NCBI RefSeq assembly: GCF_000003815.2 | Contig: NW_023365741.1 | Location: 53,337 to 108,885 of the forward strand | Direction of reading: 5' to 3' | Source of the DNA: Branchiostoma floridae | Taxonomy: Eukaryota; Chordata; Leptocardii; Amphioxiformes; Branchiostomatidae | DNA length: 55,549 nucleotides | Shown: positions 44,020 through 55,549 of the stretch, piece after piece | Layout: each line of letters starts with the position of its first letter | Position numbering within the stretch: position 1 is the stretch's first letter | Made by a program: the position numbers and the translations under genes | The notes under the pieces: model-generated | Told to the model about the DNA's origin: nothing | What the model saw: only the letters and a program-made list of their open reading frames with translations | Databases searched by the model: none

Positions 44020-46080
44020 ATTGATCATAATCTGTTCTTGGGAATTGCTAGCAAAATTGCATTCCTAGCAAAATTGGAGATCCGTGCCCATAACATGCGA
44101 CAAGCATACTCGTAGAATTAGGGGGGAAGGAGGGGGGTGTAAATAAGGCTGTACTGTTGTTGGTAAAATTACGAAGTAAGTTTACTTACTTGTTTCCAGC
44201 AATCCCAGGACTTCTCCAAGTCGGATTCCTGCGCCCACAGTAACCTTGACTTTGACTCTAACTGCTGCCTCCACAGATCTCAATAAGAACTTGTTCTATA
44301 CTGTGTCTCTTCAAAACCCAGAGGGCAGCAGGAAACACGGCCGTTTTTCCTGTGACCGTACCGCTAATTCCTGGTAGTCCTCTTTGTCCTCACCTGCGTC
44401 ACGTCCCGTGCCAGCGCCAGGTGAATCAGCTAGTTTATGTTGACAGACGCACCTGTGTGACACCTGTAACGCTAGTTAACCTTTATTCGTTCAGTTACCT
44501 TAATTCGTTTTTTTTTTTCAAAAACAGGGAATCTACGGAGATACGGTAAATGCAACATCAGTAATAACCACAGGAATGCATAACCGAGAGACTCAAATGT
44601 TCAGAATATTATTCAAAAGGCTCCGATGACCACGCATTCGAAAACAGCGAGGTCAAAAACGTACCGTCCCTAATTGTAATAGCCTGGCCACCTGATGGGA
44701 GGATTACGTCATCGCGTTGTTTGCTGGAATAGATCGTTTTCACAGAACATTCGAAAACCGCTTCGCCACGCGTGGGCGCCATGTTGGATGATAACCTGGA
44801 TATATAGAACACAGAACGGCGCTACCAAAGTTACTTGCGGCGGGTTCAAGTACGTTGTTTTGTCTCCGTACTGTGAATGATATAGTGATGTAGCCAAGGC
44901 TAGATATCAGGACAGAGTTGCAATAATAGGTCTTGATCCATACGCTTTCAGAGAAAAGGCATTCGACGATCTAACGCTCTTGCCGATGGTTGAATACCCG
45001 GACATCTGTTACCGCTACCCTGGGCGACTATATAACGTTATGTACACTCCTATCATATAGGCTGCGCACGGAGGACTAGACTAGCTACAGCCCTATACAG
45101 CGGAGTTTGTGTTACACAGTCTACCCCAGTATCCAGCTGCCCTCACTATCCACTTGCCTCACAAGGGGCAAGATGTGGTGCTTCTCCAACTCTGACTCCG
45201 TGTGAATGGTTTTCTACCCAGGTCAAAACTGAGCTACGGCGTGCTTCAGCCAACTACGACGTTGTTTGACAAGGCGCGACGTAATTTGGAGAACTCACGC
45301 GTAGTTCACCCAACGAGCTTCATACGACGTGTCTTTCGGCCTGAGGTACTGTCTGACTCAACTACTTCGTAAGTAACCATAGCCTGACTAAAAACGCTCT
45401 CCTAGCCCGACAGTTTCCGTCCCCCTCAATAAACCCAGCCAGTGAGAGATTTTGTAAACACGTCTAGTGCAAAATGTAACAACCCAAACTACGTATTTTC
45501 AGCTATACTGCGACAAAGTTGGACTACAACGTTAACGTCTTAACCCCACCAACTTGTACATAACCTCGACACCGTAACGTTATTGTATCATCCCCCAATA
45601 CGCTAAACTGAGAACAACATAAACATTCGATCGTATCGCCATTATGAAAACCAGAAGAATTCCCTGAGGCTAAGGTTTGGTAGTTACATATTTTCTACAA
45701 TAATAGCTACGCATATGTGTGCGTGGTAACTTGCGCATGCATGCTATGAAGCTTTTCAAACCCTGCTCACTGCGGCAGAAGGCAACCTTCATTTCTTCAA
45801 CTAGAACCTACACAGTAAATATATTCCCACCTGTGAGACAAAGTTGGTGACAAAGTTAGAGATCTTCAAGCTTCCAGTGCTGACCTGCCCCTGTCACACC
45901 TTGTCTGAAGATGTTGTCTAACCGGTTAACCTGTCACTACACATGACTTGACTTGAGGTAAAAGTTCAACCTCTGACGTGGGAAACGTATATGCTCATTG
46001 TGCAAATAACTAGAATAACGAAATGTAGATGGGCCGTATTCCATGAAATGACTTTTAAACTATTTTACTCCAAAGGAGAG
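44020..46080. other. Mostly non-coding; possible short first exon
   Basis: On the minus strand 44663-44781 reads MAPTRGEAVFECSVKTIYSS and on to ITIRDG, then GTACG. However, much of it belongs to a repeat whose inverted relative is at 46455-46530, so I do not call a gene. Nothing else is recognised. Confidence 0.35.
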
Positions 46081-46196
46081 TGCTATTTTCTAAAAGACCA
46101 CGTCTTTACGTACAAAAAAAACGACTAAATTTGTAGGAGAGTACTATTTTCTAAAAGACCACGTCTTTACGTACAAAAAAACGACTAAATTTGTAA
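46068..46196. repeat. About 61-bp tandem duplication
   Basis: GGAGAGTGCTATTTTCTAAA...GACTAAATTTGTA is repeated nearly identically, directly in tandem. Confidence 0.9.
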
Positions 46197-46889
46197 CAAT
46201 TGATCACAGATGAGCAAACTCCGCACGGGGACCCATGTTGGCGGGCCGCTAGAATAGTGATTCAATCGAGTTAAAAAGGGATAACTGTGTTGTTAGATAG
46301 AAACGGCGAGTACGCTGTTACAGTGTATCCTGTGTTCATGGAACTCGCAGTTAGCAAATCGAACAAACAGCCCGTTTGTAAATAATAAAAAAAAACTTCT
46401 TTCCATGTACGGGCCCACCACGTGCAACACACAGTCGTGTGGAGATCGAGCAGCTTATCATCCAACATGGCCGTTCGAACGTTCGAACGCGACTGTGACG
46501 TCACATGAAAACGATCTATTGTAGAGATCTATCACATCCTCTTCCAGTTCACAATTATCATGCACAAGATAACTCAATAAAGTTTGTTTTGCTAACCAGT
46601 AATTGGACTCAAAGTGTGATCAATTGTCGAAAACCGTCTCTTTGTTGCCACAACCTGCCGCGCACGATCGAACGTCGCCATGTTTTTTTCCCCAGAAACC
46701 TATGGTCGCAAGCGCGGGAAAAGATTGGATGACGACATTACTAGGTATTTGAAAAACCTGACAAAGAAAATGCTGGCAAATTCATTAAAAACTACTATTT
46801 TTAGGGAGGAGATCAATTGTTTGTATCTATTTAGTATTTAGCATGTGTTATTTAAGCAATTGGGATGTCATTTTCCCCAGTATTTTGCT

Positions 46890-47120
46890 TAAAACTAAAA
46901 GTGGGGGTACGGACGGGACAGGTGGGGGGTACGGACGGGACGGGTACGGACGGGACATTTGAAGTTATATGGTGCTGTATCAGGCAAGGTCTTTATCACA
47001 GATATGGTTTATATAGTGGTTTGGTATTTAGTCAAAGAGACTTGTAAACCATCATAATTAAAAGTTTGTAATATTAACCTAATATAGAAATTGAGGGGGG
47101 GGTACGGACGGGACAGAATT
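46890..47120. repeat. GGTACGGACGGGAC repeats
   Basis: The 14-base motif occurs four times in two clusters (46905-46960 and 47099-47114). No gene is seen from 46.2 to 48.5 kb. Confidence 0.7.
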
Positions 47121-48530
47121 TTTCGGAAAATGACAGCCTATACTTTGATCCTTCGCTGTGAGTCAGATGAAAGCAGGAATGATCTCATTCTACTTTTGTT
47201 CTCTTACATACATCATATCAAAACTTTACATGTCAAATTAACACTTATTACAGTACATTAAAACAATGCTACCGACTTTGAAATCTATAAGTAAATATTA
47301 CATTAAAATTGGTAACATGTGGGTGAAAATACAAAATAACCCTGCTGGCAAAAAAAAGTTGGAATATCTTCGAAAAATTGTAATAAATCTCAAGTTTACA
47401 TATGACTGCATGTACAAAATAAGGAATTTTAAGGCAGCAGCCATGTTTATGATGTCAGCTGCAATGGTCAGAATGTGAAAAAAACTGAATGACCCCTGGT
47501 AACACTAAAAATAGGACATTTTTAGGCACCATTTTTTACAATAGTTTCGCCAAATATTGATGGATTTCTCTATTTCTTTTTTTGTTGTGTTCCTTGTTAT
47601 ACCAGCTTTTGGAAAATACAAGTTAAAAACAGTAATATCTTATGTAGACTTTCTTATCAACTGGTAACATGTGGAAAAATAAATGGGTACACTCAATTGT
47701 GAAACAGCCGTTTCTACCAAAATTGCGTTATATGTGTCATAGAGGAATATCATGTAATCTCGATATGATCCATCTTTGTTGGATTTTATGACTATTATGT
47801 CTAGTTTTCTGATCATATTTGTTGCACAGTGAAATTAAATGTCGGGGCAAATGTATTATGCATTCGATTTTTTTTATGACTAGTGCGCCAGAATTGTTGA
47901 ATCCTCTACTATACCTCTTGTGAAAATCTTGTTGGTTGAAATCTGGAAAGGTTTGTAATTCATTGTTTACTGACGTCACCTTTTTGACTGTTTGAAATCC
48001 AAATGTTGCAAGTCGTTGGTTTGGTTGATTCGAGTGCAATCGACTTTTAACACAAGTATCGGCAACAATATACCTCTCCAGTGTTTTCCAAGGATGCCTG
48101 AAGAAAAACTATACGTGAAGACGCAGTGAATTAGCAAATGGTATCTTAGTTTTACGGTAACTAGTACGAAAATACAATGGTGCGGGTCCGGCGTGCGCTC
48201 TGTGGAACGGGCACTCAGATGCCAGCGCTGAAGCGTTCCTTTTCGGACGCCTCTGATGAGGTGGCCTCGCGCGGTTCAAATTTAGGCCTTTTTCACCCTC
48301 GAAACTGATAATATGCCATATTCAACCTGAAAGAAGAGACTTCGGTCTATTTTACGCACTAGATTTACTTTCGGTCTGAAATCAGCTGTAAGGTAAAACG
48401 CAGCAGGATACTTACGCTAAAATCAACTGATTTCAGATCATATCATCAAACGGGTAGAGGTAAAATTCCGTTTAAAAAAAAATAGAAGTAAAAACTAAAA
48501 TGGAATCCTTAAAAATTGTAAATGTGAAGA

Positions 48531-48892
48531 AAAGGAGAGCGAAGCATGGTATGTGCAGAAGTAAGCAACAGAGCTTACTCTCTCTCCAGGCATACCGGCT
48601 GTTTCCCTATGACGGCATTGGTCTCGCCTTACATGGGGGACATTGCTAACAAGGGACCAGTTTCACAGGGACTGCCTTACACAAGACAAAAGGAGAGCGA
48701 AGCATGGTATGTGCAGAAGTAAGCAACAGAGCTTACTCTTTCTCCAGGCATACCGGCTGTATTTCCTATGACGGCATTGATCTTGCCTTACATGGGGGAC
48801 ATTGCTAACAAGAGGCCAGTTTCACAGGGTCTGTCTTACACAAGACAAAAGGAGAGCGAAGCATTGTAGGTGCGGAAGTAAGCAACAGATTG
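48531..48892. repeat. About 159-bp tandem repeat
   Basis: Just over two copies, marked by AAAGGAGAGCGAAGCAT at about 48531, 48689 and 48847. Confidence 0.88.
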
Positions 48893-49369
48893 AAATAATA
48901 CAACTGCGGACATTATTTGCATAATTAATTGAAACAAGATAATATATCAGTTATAAGGGTTAAAATCTTTTTGTGAATGTGTTTGATTGTGGAACTCTAG
49001 TTTAAACATGAAACTTAATAGTTTTCCATCTATCTGAAGGTTATAATGGTTTTGTCAATCCATGGAATTTCAAAGATTTGTTATTTTTCTTTTTAGTGGC
49101 AGCCCATATCTTCAAGCATTGTCCAGGATTAGCATTATCCTTGCAATTGGAAGCAAATAGACAGCCAATTTGTGGGGTTTAATTATTGTATCTCTTGATT
49201 GATACTGTATTTCCTTCAATATATCATCATTTGTCATCTATATACATCATGTACAGTTTCTCTGATGATTTTATTCACACATATAGTTCTGTCACATATG
49301 TTATTCCTGACTCTATCCATTTTATAAAATGATATAATGATGTGTTTTTTTTCTTGCCCTTATGACTTA

Positions 49370-49591
49370 TGCATGGAGGGTGGCCGAATCCCCAAAGGCC
49401 TACTCTACGGAGAACTGATCTCAGGAAAGAGAAACAAAGATGTTTGCAAGAGGGACCTAAGGCCTCTTGACCACTGGGAGGACCTTGCAAGACAGACCCA
49501 TGGCAGCTGGAGATGCACACTGTCCAGGCAGCTAAAATCGGGAGAAAACAGACTGATGCGCAGGGCAGAAGAAAAGCAGATTCTGCGATAA
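49370..49591 (+). mobile_element. RTE-type retroelement C-terminal fragment
   Basis: Encodes RIPKGLLYGELISGKRN, KDVCKRDLRPLDHWEDLARQ and a basic tail to a stop, the familiar end of RTE-like endonuclease/RT proteins (RIPK-x-x-x-YGEL-x-x-GKR ... KDVCKRD). The rest of the element is missing. Confidence 0.75.
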
Positions 49592-50442
49592 GAACTCTGC
49601 AACAGACCGGAGTCAGCTTACAGATGTGCCCTATGAGGCAGAGACAGTCATTCTCCTATAGGACTGTTTAGCCACAGTCAACGCCATAGGGCTGATATCA
49701 ATTAGGATCTTACCATGGTCAATATTGGCCGAAGGTCATATATATATATGACCAATGACATAACTAGGTAGTGCACACACCTCCTTCACCTTAAAAACCC
49801 AAGTGCAGGCCAGGCTGACGAGTCGCCTTTAAAAAAAACACCCTGTCTGCCTACCATTGTCTTCCGAGACAGACGGATGGCAAATTGACTGGTGTAAAGC
49901 AGGTGCTGGGAGAGGAGAAAAGGAAGACTAAATCTTTGAGCTTGATCTTCATTTGAGGCCATTCCAGCCACGTTCATACCACTCTCCGTAAGTTTTTTTT
50001 TTTTTATTTCCTTGTAATTTTGTATGTATATGTGAAACTGGGCCCTATTGAAAACCAGTGTACTAGCACTGAATAGGCTACCCAGGTGTATGAAAATAAA
50101 CAAAACAAACAAACAGAACAGAAAAATTTCTCTAGTTGATTGTTTAATTTCAGTAAGAAATCTCAGAGGAGATACATGTATTTTTACATCGGACTTTTAA
50201 ATACATATACTTTCCCAATTTTTTGGCCTTTGTCATTGAAGTTTTTTGGAGGGTTGCTTATTTGAGTTTCAATTACATTTGTATCTACTGTATAGGAACC
50301 TTCAGCCTTAGAGTTCAAAGGGGATCTCGTGATTATAGGTCGAATCGGGCTGGAGCCTCAAGTTATTCGTAAAAGTTTTCTCCATGCACATACTCTGATC
50401 ATACCACCTGAGTTCAGTTCTGCAGTTAATGGAATTTTACTT

Positions 50443-50443
<1 letters not shown>

Positions 50444-50482
<39 letters not shown>

Positions 50483-50522
50483 TGTCAGATACACGCATAC
50501 AAATACAAACACACACACACAC
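50444..50522. repeat. (CA)n microsatellite
   Basis: About 18 CA units followed by a shorter CA run. Confidence 0.95.
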
Positions 50523-50741
50523 AATATTCCTGTTCGTATGCTGAACACCAATGTCGCTTGTAAGACCAACGTTGGTGATATTTTTTATTGATACAAAACA
50601 TAATTGAGTAGATAAGTTTCTTGTTTGATACCGCTGTTTAGCTATAACAAGATAATATCCTTGGCTAAGCACACGCGTGCACGTAAATGTCCTAATGTAG
50701 TCACCAGCCTTTCTATAGCATCCAAAGTCCTGATAGATGTA

Positions 50742-51015
50742 AACAAGGTGCTAAAACATGTGCACACTGACACCGGTGACTTCAGCAAGGTCATGAGCAT
50801 CATCAAGTCCTTCGTCAATGACATTTTCGAGCGCATCGCCGCCGAGGCTTCTCGTCTGGCTCACTACAACAAGCGCTCTACCATCAGCAGCCGCGAGATC
50901 CAGACCGCCGTGCGGCTCCTGCTATCGGGCGAGCTGGCAAAGCACGCCGTCAGCGAGGGCACCAAGGCCGTCACCAAGTACAGCAGAACCAAGTACACCT
51001 ACTGCACAAGCTATA
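50742..51015 (+). pseudogene. Histone H2B, 5'-truncated copy
   Basis: Codes for [11 protein letters not shown], then [40 protein letters not shown] and [19 protein letters not shown], an H2B histone fold. The N-terminal tail and alpha-N start (about 40 residues) are absent. The normal end KYTSSK-stop reads KYSRTK followed by TAC, so the stop is lost and the frame runs on about 20 codons. An out-of-frame TAA follows at 51013. Features at 51021-51058 show it is a DNA-level copy of a replication-dependent histone gene. Confidence 0.88.
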
Positions 51016-51020
51016 ACCCC

Positions 51021-51036
51021 GGCCTTTTTCAAGGCC
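51021..51036 (+). promoter_or_regulatory. Histone 3' stem-loop
   Basis: GGCCTTTTTCAAGGCC forms a 6-bp stem with a 4-base loop, the SLBP-binding element of histone mRNAs, followed by ACCCCCA. Confidence 0.85.
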
Positions 51037-51048
51037 ACCCCCACCCCA

Positions 51049-51058
51049 CAAAAGAGCT
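51049..51058 (+). promoter_or_regulatory. Histone downstream element (U7 site)
   Basis: CAAAAGAGCT lies 13 bases after the stem-loop, matching the purine-rich U7 snRNA pairing element. Confidence 0.75.
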
Positions 51059-51143
51059 ATAACAGTCACTCTTACCATTCAAACAATGACCCAACACATA
51101 CACACAATTACTAACCTGTGATCGCAGCTACTACTGTTAATTA

Positions 51144-51236
51144 ACTATTTCAACAGGATTGTTCTTATACATGAAACACAGCTCGTATACCAAAAGAGCT
51201 GCGTGTCACGTATAAGAACAATCCTGTTGAAATAGT
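51144..51236. repeat. 26-bp perfect inverted repeat hairpin
   Basis: Arms 51144-51169 and 51211-51236 (ACTATTTCAACAGGATTGTT, CTTATA and complement). The 41-base loop can pair further (CAGCTC with GAGCTG). Confidence 0.9.
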
Positions 51237-52065
51237 GACAACCTATGGTTATTTAGGTATTGTTGTCAATTCTGCGGGTACTTTCAAGGCAAATAACAAA
51301 CATCTGTACATCAGGGGACTAAAAGCTTTATTTGGGATAAACCAATCTTTAGACAAAGCCGACACGCCTTTGTCAGAAACAAACGTTTTGATACCTGCGT
51401 CAAGCCCATAATTCTTACGGGTCGAAAATCTGGTGTTCTGTTAAAAGCTCCAAATCCTGTCCTATCGGATCCATTCACCTAAAATTCTGTGGCCTTGCCG
51501 CTAGAGCCGAGTTAGGGAAGTTCTCCATGCATTTGGAAGCCTTCCTAAATGCTATCAAACACTTAATTAGGCTTCGCCAGAAAGTACCAGCAGACAGTTT
51601 TCAGTCAGACTGGAGCCAAGTGTTGGGCTTCAGGAGTTCGCCAGTCACTGGAGGAATGCGGTTATGGATTTATATGGCATTGTCCTCTACAACACAACAC
51701 AAATTCGTCTCAAATTATCAATTCTATCAATCAGCGTCTGAAAGACATTTATTTTCAAACTTTTCTAAGAGAGCTACACAATGATATTGATAACAAAGGA
51801 GGGTCCGCTAAAAACAAATTGAGGTATTACATTTACAGACTGTTCAAGTCCAACTATCATGTAGAACAATTCCTGGGTATTATCAATATTCGGCACAGAA
51901 CGGCCGTCACAAAACTACAAATCAGTTGCCACAAATTACACATTGAAATCGGAACACATAACCGCACTCCTCTAGAACAATGAATATTGTGATATAGATA
52001 AGTTACAAGACTAACATCATTTTGTAGTAGAATGCAGTTTGAGCAAGGAAGAGAGAGCTGAACTC
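51237..52065 (+). mobile_element. Decayed LINE ORF2 C-terminal relic
   Basis: Pieces of a non-LTR ORF2 end appear in order across frameshifts: YLGIVVNSAGTFKANNKHLY, IRGLKALFG, VKPIILTGRKSGV, FCGLAARAELGKFSMHLEAF, KLRYYIYRLFK, HRTAVTKLQISCHKLHIEIG and HFVVECSLSKEERAEL. It abuts the hairpin and H2B copy. Confidence 0.75.
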
Positions 52066-52097
52066 TATATATAGACTGATAAAACCCAAAATACTGA

Positions 52098-52455
52098 TAA
52101 AGGTCGCGTTACGCCAAAACCAACATGATTTGGCTAATCAAGCGACAAGGTCGCGTTACGCCCCAAACGAACATAGCAAGATTTGGGTCATCAGATCACA
52201 AGGTCGCGTTAGGCCCAAACGCACATAGAAAGCGTGATTTGGGTCATCAGGACACAAGGGCGCGTTATGCCCAAACGCACATAATTTGGCTGATCAGGCG
52301 ACAAGGTCGCATTACGCACAAAACGAACATAGCATGATTTGGGTAATCAGGTCACAAGGTCGCGTTAAACGAAAACGAACGTAGAAAGTATGATTTGGGT
52401 CATCAGGCCACAAGGTCTCGTAACACACAAAACGAACATAGAAAGCATGATTTGG
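52098..52455. repeat. About 57-bp minisatellite
   Basis: About seven copies of a unit containing ACAAGGTCGCGTTACGCC, AAACGAACATAG and TGATTTGGGTCATCAG. Confidence 0.9.
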
Positions 52456-52459
52456 GCCA

Positions 52460-55130
52460 TTCACATACAGCCCATTTACATACAGTTCCTTCACACATTG
52501 CTTCTTCATTGAGCACAAACAACCCCTACTGCTTAAACAGCTTTTGTCCCAATGGGCTTTCGTAGGTCCAAGTAGCCTGACGTGATAGCCAGCCCAGGTA
52601 GACAGCCCAGGTAGACAGCCCAGCCTTTTCCGTAAACCCAAAATCGCTAATACCCCCATCACATTTGGCGAAAATCGATCGGACGACGATTCTGCGGCAA
52701 TCGCCCATTAGCCTCGCTTATGATAATAACTTAATTGCACAACAATTGTACAAGGTAAAAAATATGGCTTATATGTGACAGGGACGTGTTTTTAAGGTGA
52801 AAAATACGCGCAACCTTCTGTCGATCTTAAATATGGCCGATCTTCGATCGATACGCCCCAGGATCGTGGATAATGTGACAGGGGTATAAGGAGCTCATTG
52901 AAATCGCTAAAATCGCTCCACACAAAGTCGTCATCTCCTGGCCGCGCCATCCTGAAAATGACCATAAACAAAGGGAAGACACCAGTGCGCGGGCATGGAA
53001 TTAATACAAATGAGTGTCTTTGACATCCGGGTGTGAATTATTCTGTTCACACTTGTGGTGGAGATAGGAAAAAAGAAAGTAAATCGTGCTCCCTCCATCT
53101 CCATCTCCTTGCTTAATGTAAACTGGGCAAATGCCCCACTTTATTATACCTTTGAACAAAATGACGGGGAACCGTAATTAAAAGTGTGCGACAATATCGC
53201 CAAGAATCAGTATCGATTTTTTGTCCATCAAGCTACTCAAACTTTTCCCTCAAGTTTGCAAAGACGTCAGTCAATAGTGAAGTTTGGTGCATCATTTGTA
53301 TGCATGATAAGAATTGACTTCATAATTCAGATCAGGCACACAGAAGACCGGTTTGGAGATTAAAATGAGGTCTAAATCCTGATATGTAAACAGGAAATGT
53401 ACATTGCTGTGGCTGTGACAACTGGGTGGAGTAATTTGTCAGGATTTATTAGACTATTAAATTATCTGTCTCAGGCCACAATGTTGACGTGTACATCTCT
53501 ACCAAAAGTAACAATATGCTAAATATCATGTAAAGCCAACGTTCCTGCAACCTATCGACAAATGAAAAACATATCATGTCCAAGTAAAAAGATACCACAT
53601 ACCAAATATCATTACAATCCATCCAAAGATAACTAAAGGTATGCTTACCACAAAAATGCACAAACACACACACACACACACACAGACATACCAAAAACTA
53701 TGCCACCATTTCAAATGCAGGCAAAAATACACAAACAATATAAATTCACTGCATTTCAAAACAAGACACACAAATTTCAAAAACTCACATTACAAAATCA
53801 TTTCATCAAATATCTATTTCCCGAAATTAACAACATTTCAAAAACAACAATCTTCATTTAAAAAATTGTTTTATTTGGCATAGATATGTGTTCGTGGAAC
53901 TCTAGTTTTTTTAATAAAATCACAAAAGAGAATTTGTAAACAAAGGTATATATTTTGATCTAATAGCCATCCTGGTGTATGCATCTAAACGTCTGTCTTT
54001 AAGTTTGCGCTGGACGTTTGTATTGTTTCTGCAAGTTTGGGGCTGTAAGATATACTAATTCTGCGAATTGTTTATCTATATCACTCGTAGGTAACGGTAG
54101 GAAGATATATTTTAGGGTTGGGTAGGGTTGATGGAAAACTTCCATTTTTTGCAGTGAAGGTTACGAGTGTCATAATTGCGTTTGTAGGCCATGTTGTCTT
54201 GTTGATAATATGGCAAGGTTCTCTGCATTAAAATCTGCTATTGAAGCTATCTACCGCGATTCAAGGCTTGTAAATAAACGATCATCTTGAATGTAATTAG
54301 AAACAAACACATTGTTTCACCACGAGCATCAAGTATGTGCGATTATTAGTATGTAAGATCGGGTTTTATTTACGTACCAAGGTTATTCACATGTGGATAA
54401 CGCCTAAAGCTTCCTCATACTCGGGGCAGGCATTGTCATTCTATATGATAGATGACCTGTCCAGCTTTGGATACGCTGAACCAATGTGTACTTGTAAATG
54501 CCATGATGTCATTCATCCACATCAACAGCGCTAACGTATTCTTGGTACATTGTATGTTTTACTACAGGTACCTCTATGACAACTCCCGATTGTTTCTTTC
54601 AACAGTGCGATGGTTTACAGTGTGTATAGAATCGAACATATTATAATTGGCAGAAGATGCAGCATTGTGACCATCTCAGGCCCGACCGTCCCTAGAGACG
54701 TGCTACAAACGTCTTCTGGTGCAGCAGCCGGGACTGTTGCCCTGGGCAGAGGGCTCTCCTTGCGGAAATGTGACTGGAGGATGACATTCAAGGAAATTAC
54801 AGTATCAGTTTGGGAAAGTAAGAATATTCGCATTTTCTTGAGTCTTTCTACAAGCTTACTTATGATACATGGAAACATGGACAAGAAAACAAAAATAGGA
54901 TACATATCCTCAATGCTGAAATGATATCGAAGCAAACGTGTTTTTGGTATTTACGCAACGTATGATATTACATGGATGCTATTACTAATAATGTATGTAG
55001 AGAGTTTGATACTTTTAACTATAGTTTCAACATTCAGAGTTTAAAATCTAAAACTATAGTTTGAACATTTGTTAGTTTAAACATTTTTAAATAGATTTTT
55101 AAATGATAAAAGCTTGTTTTGGAATGACCG
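52460..55130. other. Non-coding, no gene supported
   Basis: It contains the interspersed repeat partner at 52768-52890, a short (CA)n at 53664-53684 and a GTGGAACTCTAGT repeat end at 53893. A GC-richer patch near 54670-54790 has short open frames on both strands but no recognisable domain. Confidence 0.45.
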
Positions 55131-55140
55131 CACCACTTAC

Positions 55141-55330
55141 CATGCCCAGACTGCTCTGCCCTCTGAACCCACAATCCGATATGAACGGCCCCTCCCGGAG
55201 ATGTGTGGAGAACCGCTGCGCCTTGTTCCTGTCCCACACGATACTCTCCACTACATCCGCGTAGGTCATATTGGACATGCTGACTGGTTTCAGAACCGGG
55301 ATGCTATTTATCCATCCTGGAGCATCCAAG
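55141..55330 (-). CDS. Putative internal exon of an unidentified gene
   Basis: The minus strand has acceptor TTTTGTAGTTACAG, an open frame (LDAPGWINSIPVLKPVSMSN, MTYADVVESIVWDRNKAQRF, STHLREGPFISDCGFRGQSS, LGM) and a strong donor ATG/GTAAGT. Composition looks coding. I do not recognise the family. Confidence 0.55.
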
Positions 55331-55439
55331 CTGTAACTACAAAAATGGAATTCGTTGAAGAGATTCATTAGTCACGTACGTACACAGTTAATAGAATTTT
55401 CATCAATCAGTGACTGTTATTAAAGGTAACTACACGTAC

Positions 55440-55549
55440 CTCCAGTCCATCTTGATCACAGAGTGCCCTAGTTCTCACGAGAGTTGCGAGAACTAGGTCA
55501 AGACTTGCGTGGATGCCGTGTTCCTGACCCCAAACCGCGAGGGTCATCC
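55440..55549 (-). CDS. Putative exon (partial) at the window edge
   Basis: An open minus-strand frame (HASLDLVLATLVRTRALCDQ, DGLE) ends at a donor GGAG/GTACGT. Its end phase (0) does not fit the start phase of the exon at 55330, so if both belong to one gene an exon is missing between them. Confidence 0.35.

Noticed and set aside
44663-44781. First exon of a new gene starting MAPTRGEAVF
   Set aside because: It overlaps a repeat with an inverted relative 1.7 kb away and no downstream exon was found.
46880-47120. G-rich GGTACGGACGGGAC cluster as a quadruplex or regulatory array
   Set aside because: Only four spaced copies and no gene nearby; listed as a repeat without a function.

Overview
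The window is animal genomic DNA with spliced genes, many introns and dense transposable elements. It most likely comes from a lancelet (Branchiostoma or a relative). The reasons are a cyclooxygenase gene with chordate-type last exons, a receptor tyrosine kinase with mixed LRR, fucolectin, CUB and sushi modules, and tandem repeats seeded at exon-intron boundaries, a habit reported for amphioxus genes. The species call is an inference.

Positions 1-15005 hold a nested insertion. A non-LTR retrotransposon (L1/Tx1-like, minus strand) lies in the intron just upstream of a cyclooxygenase exon. Its RT reading frame is cut at a TTAA by a 13.2 kb element (1393-14614) with a TTAA copy at each edge and matching 10-bp inverted ends. 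Removing the insert and one TTAA restores the LINE frame without a break. The insert carries an intact piggyBac transposase gene (1779-3725) and about 10 kb of ribosomal DNA on the same strand: spacer repeats, five copies of a promoter-like cassette, an external-spacer-like region, a full-length but divergent 18S gene (8444-10202) and a duplicated internal-spacer-like block. I find no recognisable 5.8S or 28S gene. This giant rDNA-carrying piggyBac element is the most unusual feature of the window.

Positions 15027-17115 (plus strand) hold the last two exons and 3'UTR of a prostaglandin G/H synthase gene, with an unusual PKNG-repeat tail ending in RIEL.

Positions 19001-41860 (minus strand) hold a receptor tyrosine kinase that I could assemble as 13 exons. 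All splice phases agree and the total is 3171 coding bases (1056 residues): signal peptide, LRRs, EGF, half a fucolectin domain, CUB, the other half of the fucolectin domain, sushi, transmembrane helix and kinase. Several introns carry minisatellites that copy the neighbouring splice site. Introns also carry LINE relics, foldback elements and microsatellites.

Positions 42-55.5 kb are mostly non-coding: a Helitron-like repeat whose inverted partner lies in the kinase gene, hairpins, minisatellites, LINE and RTE relics, a 5'-truncated histone H2B copy with its stem-loop and downstream element, and one or two unidentified exon-like segments on the minus strand at the right edge.
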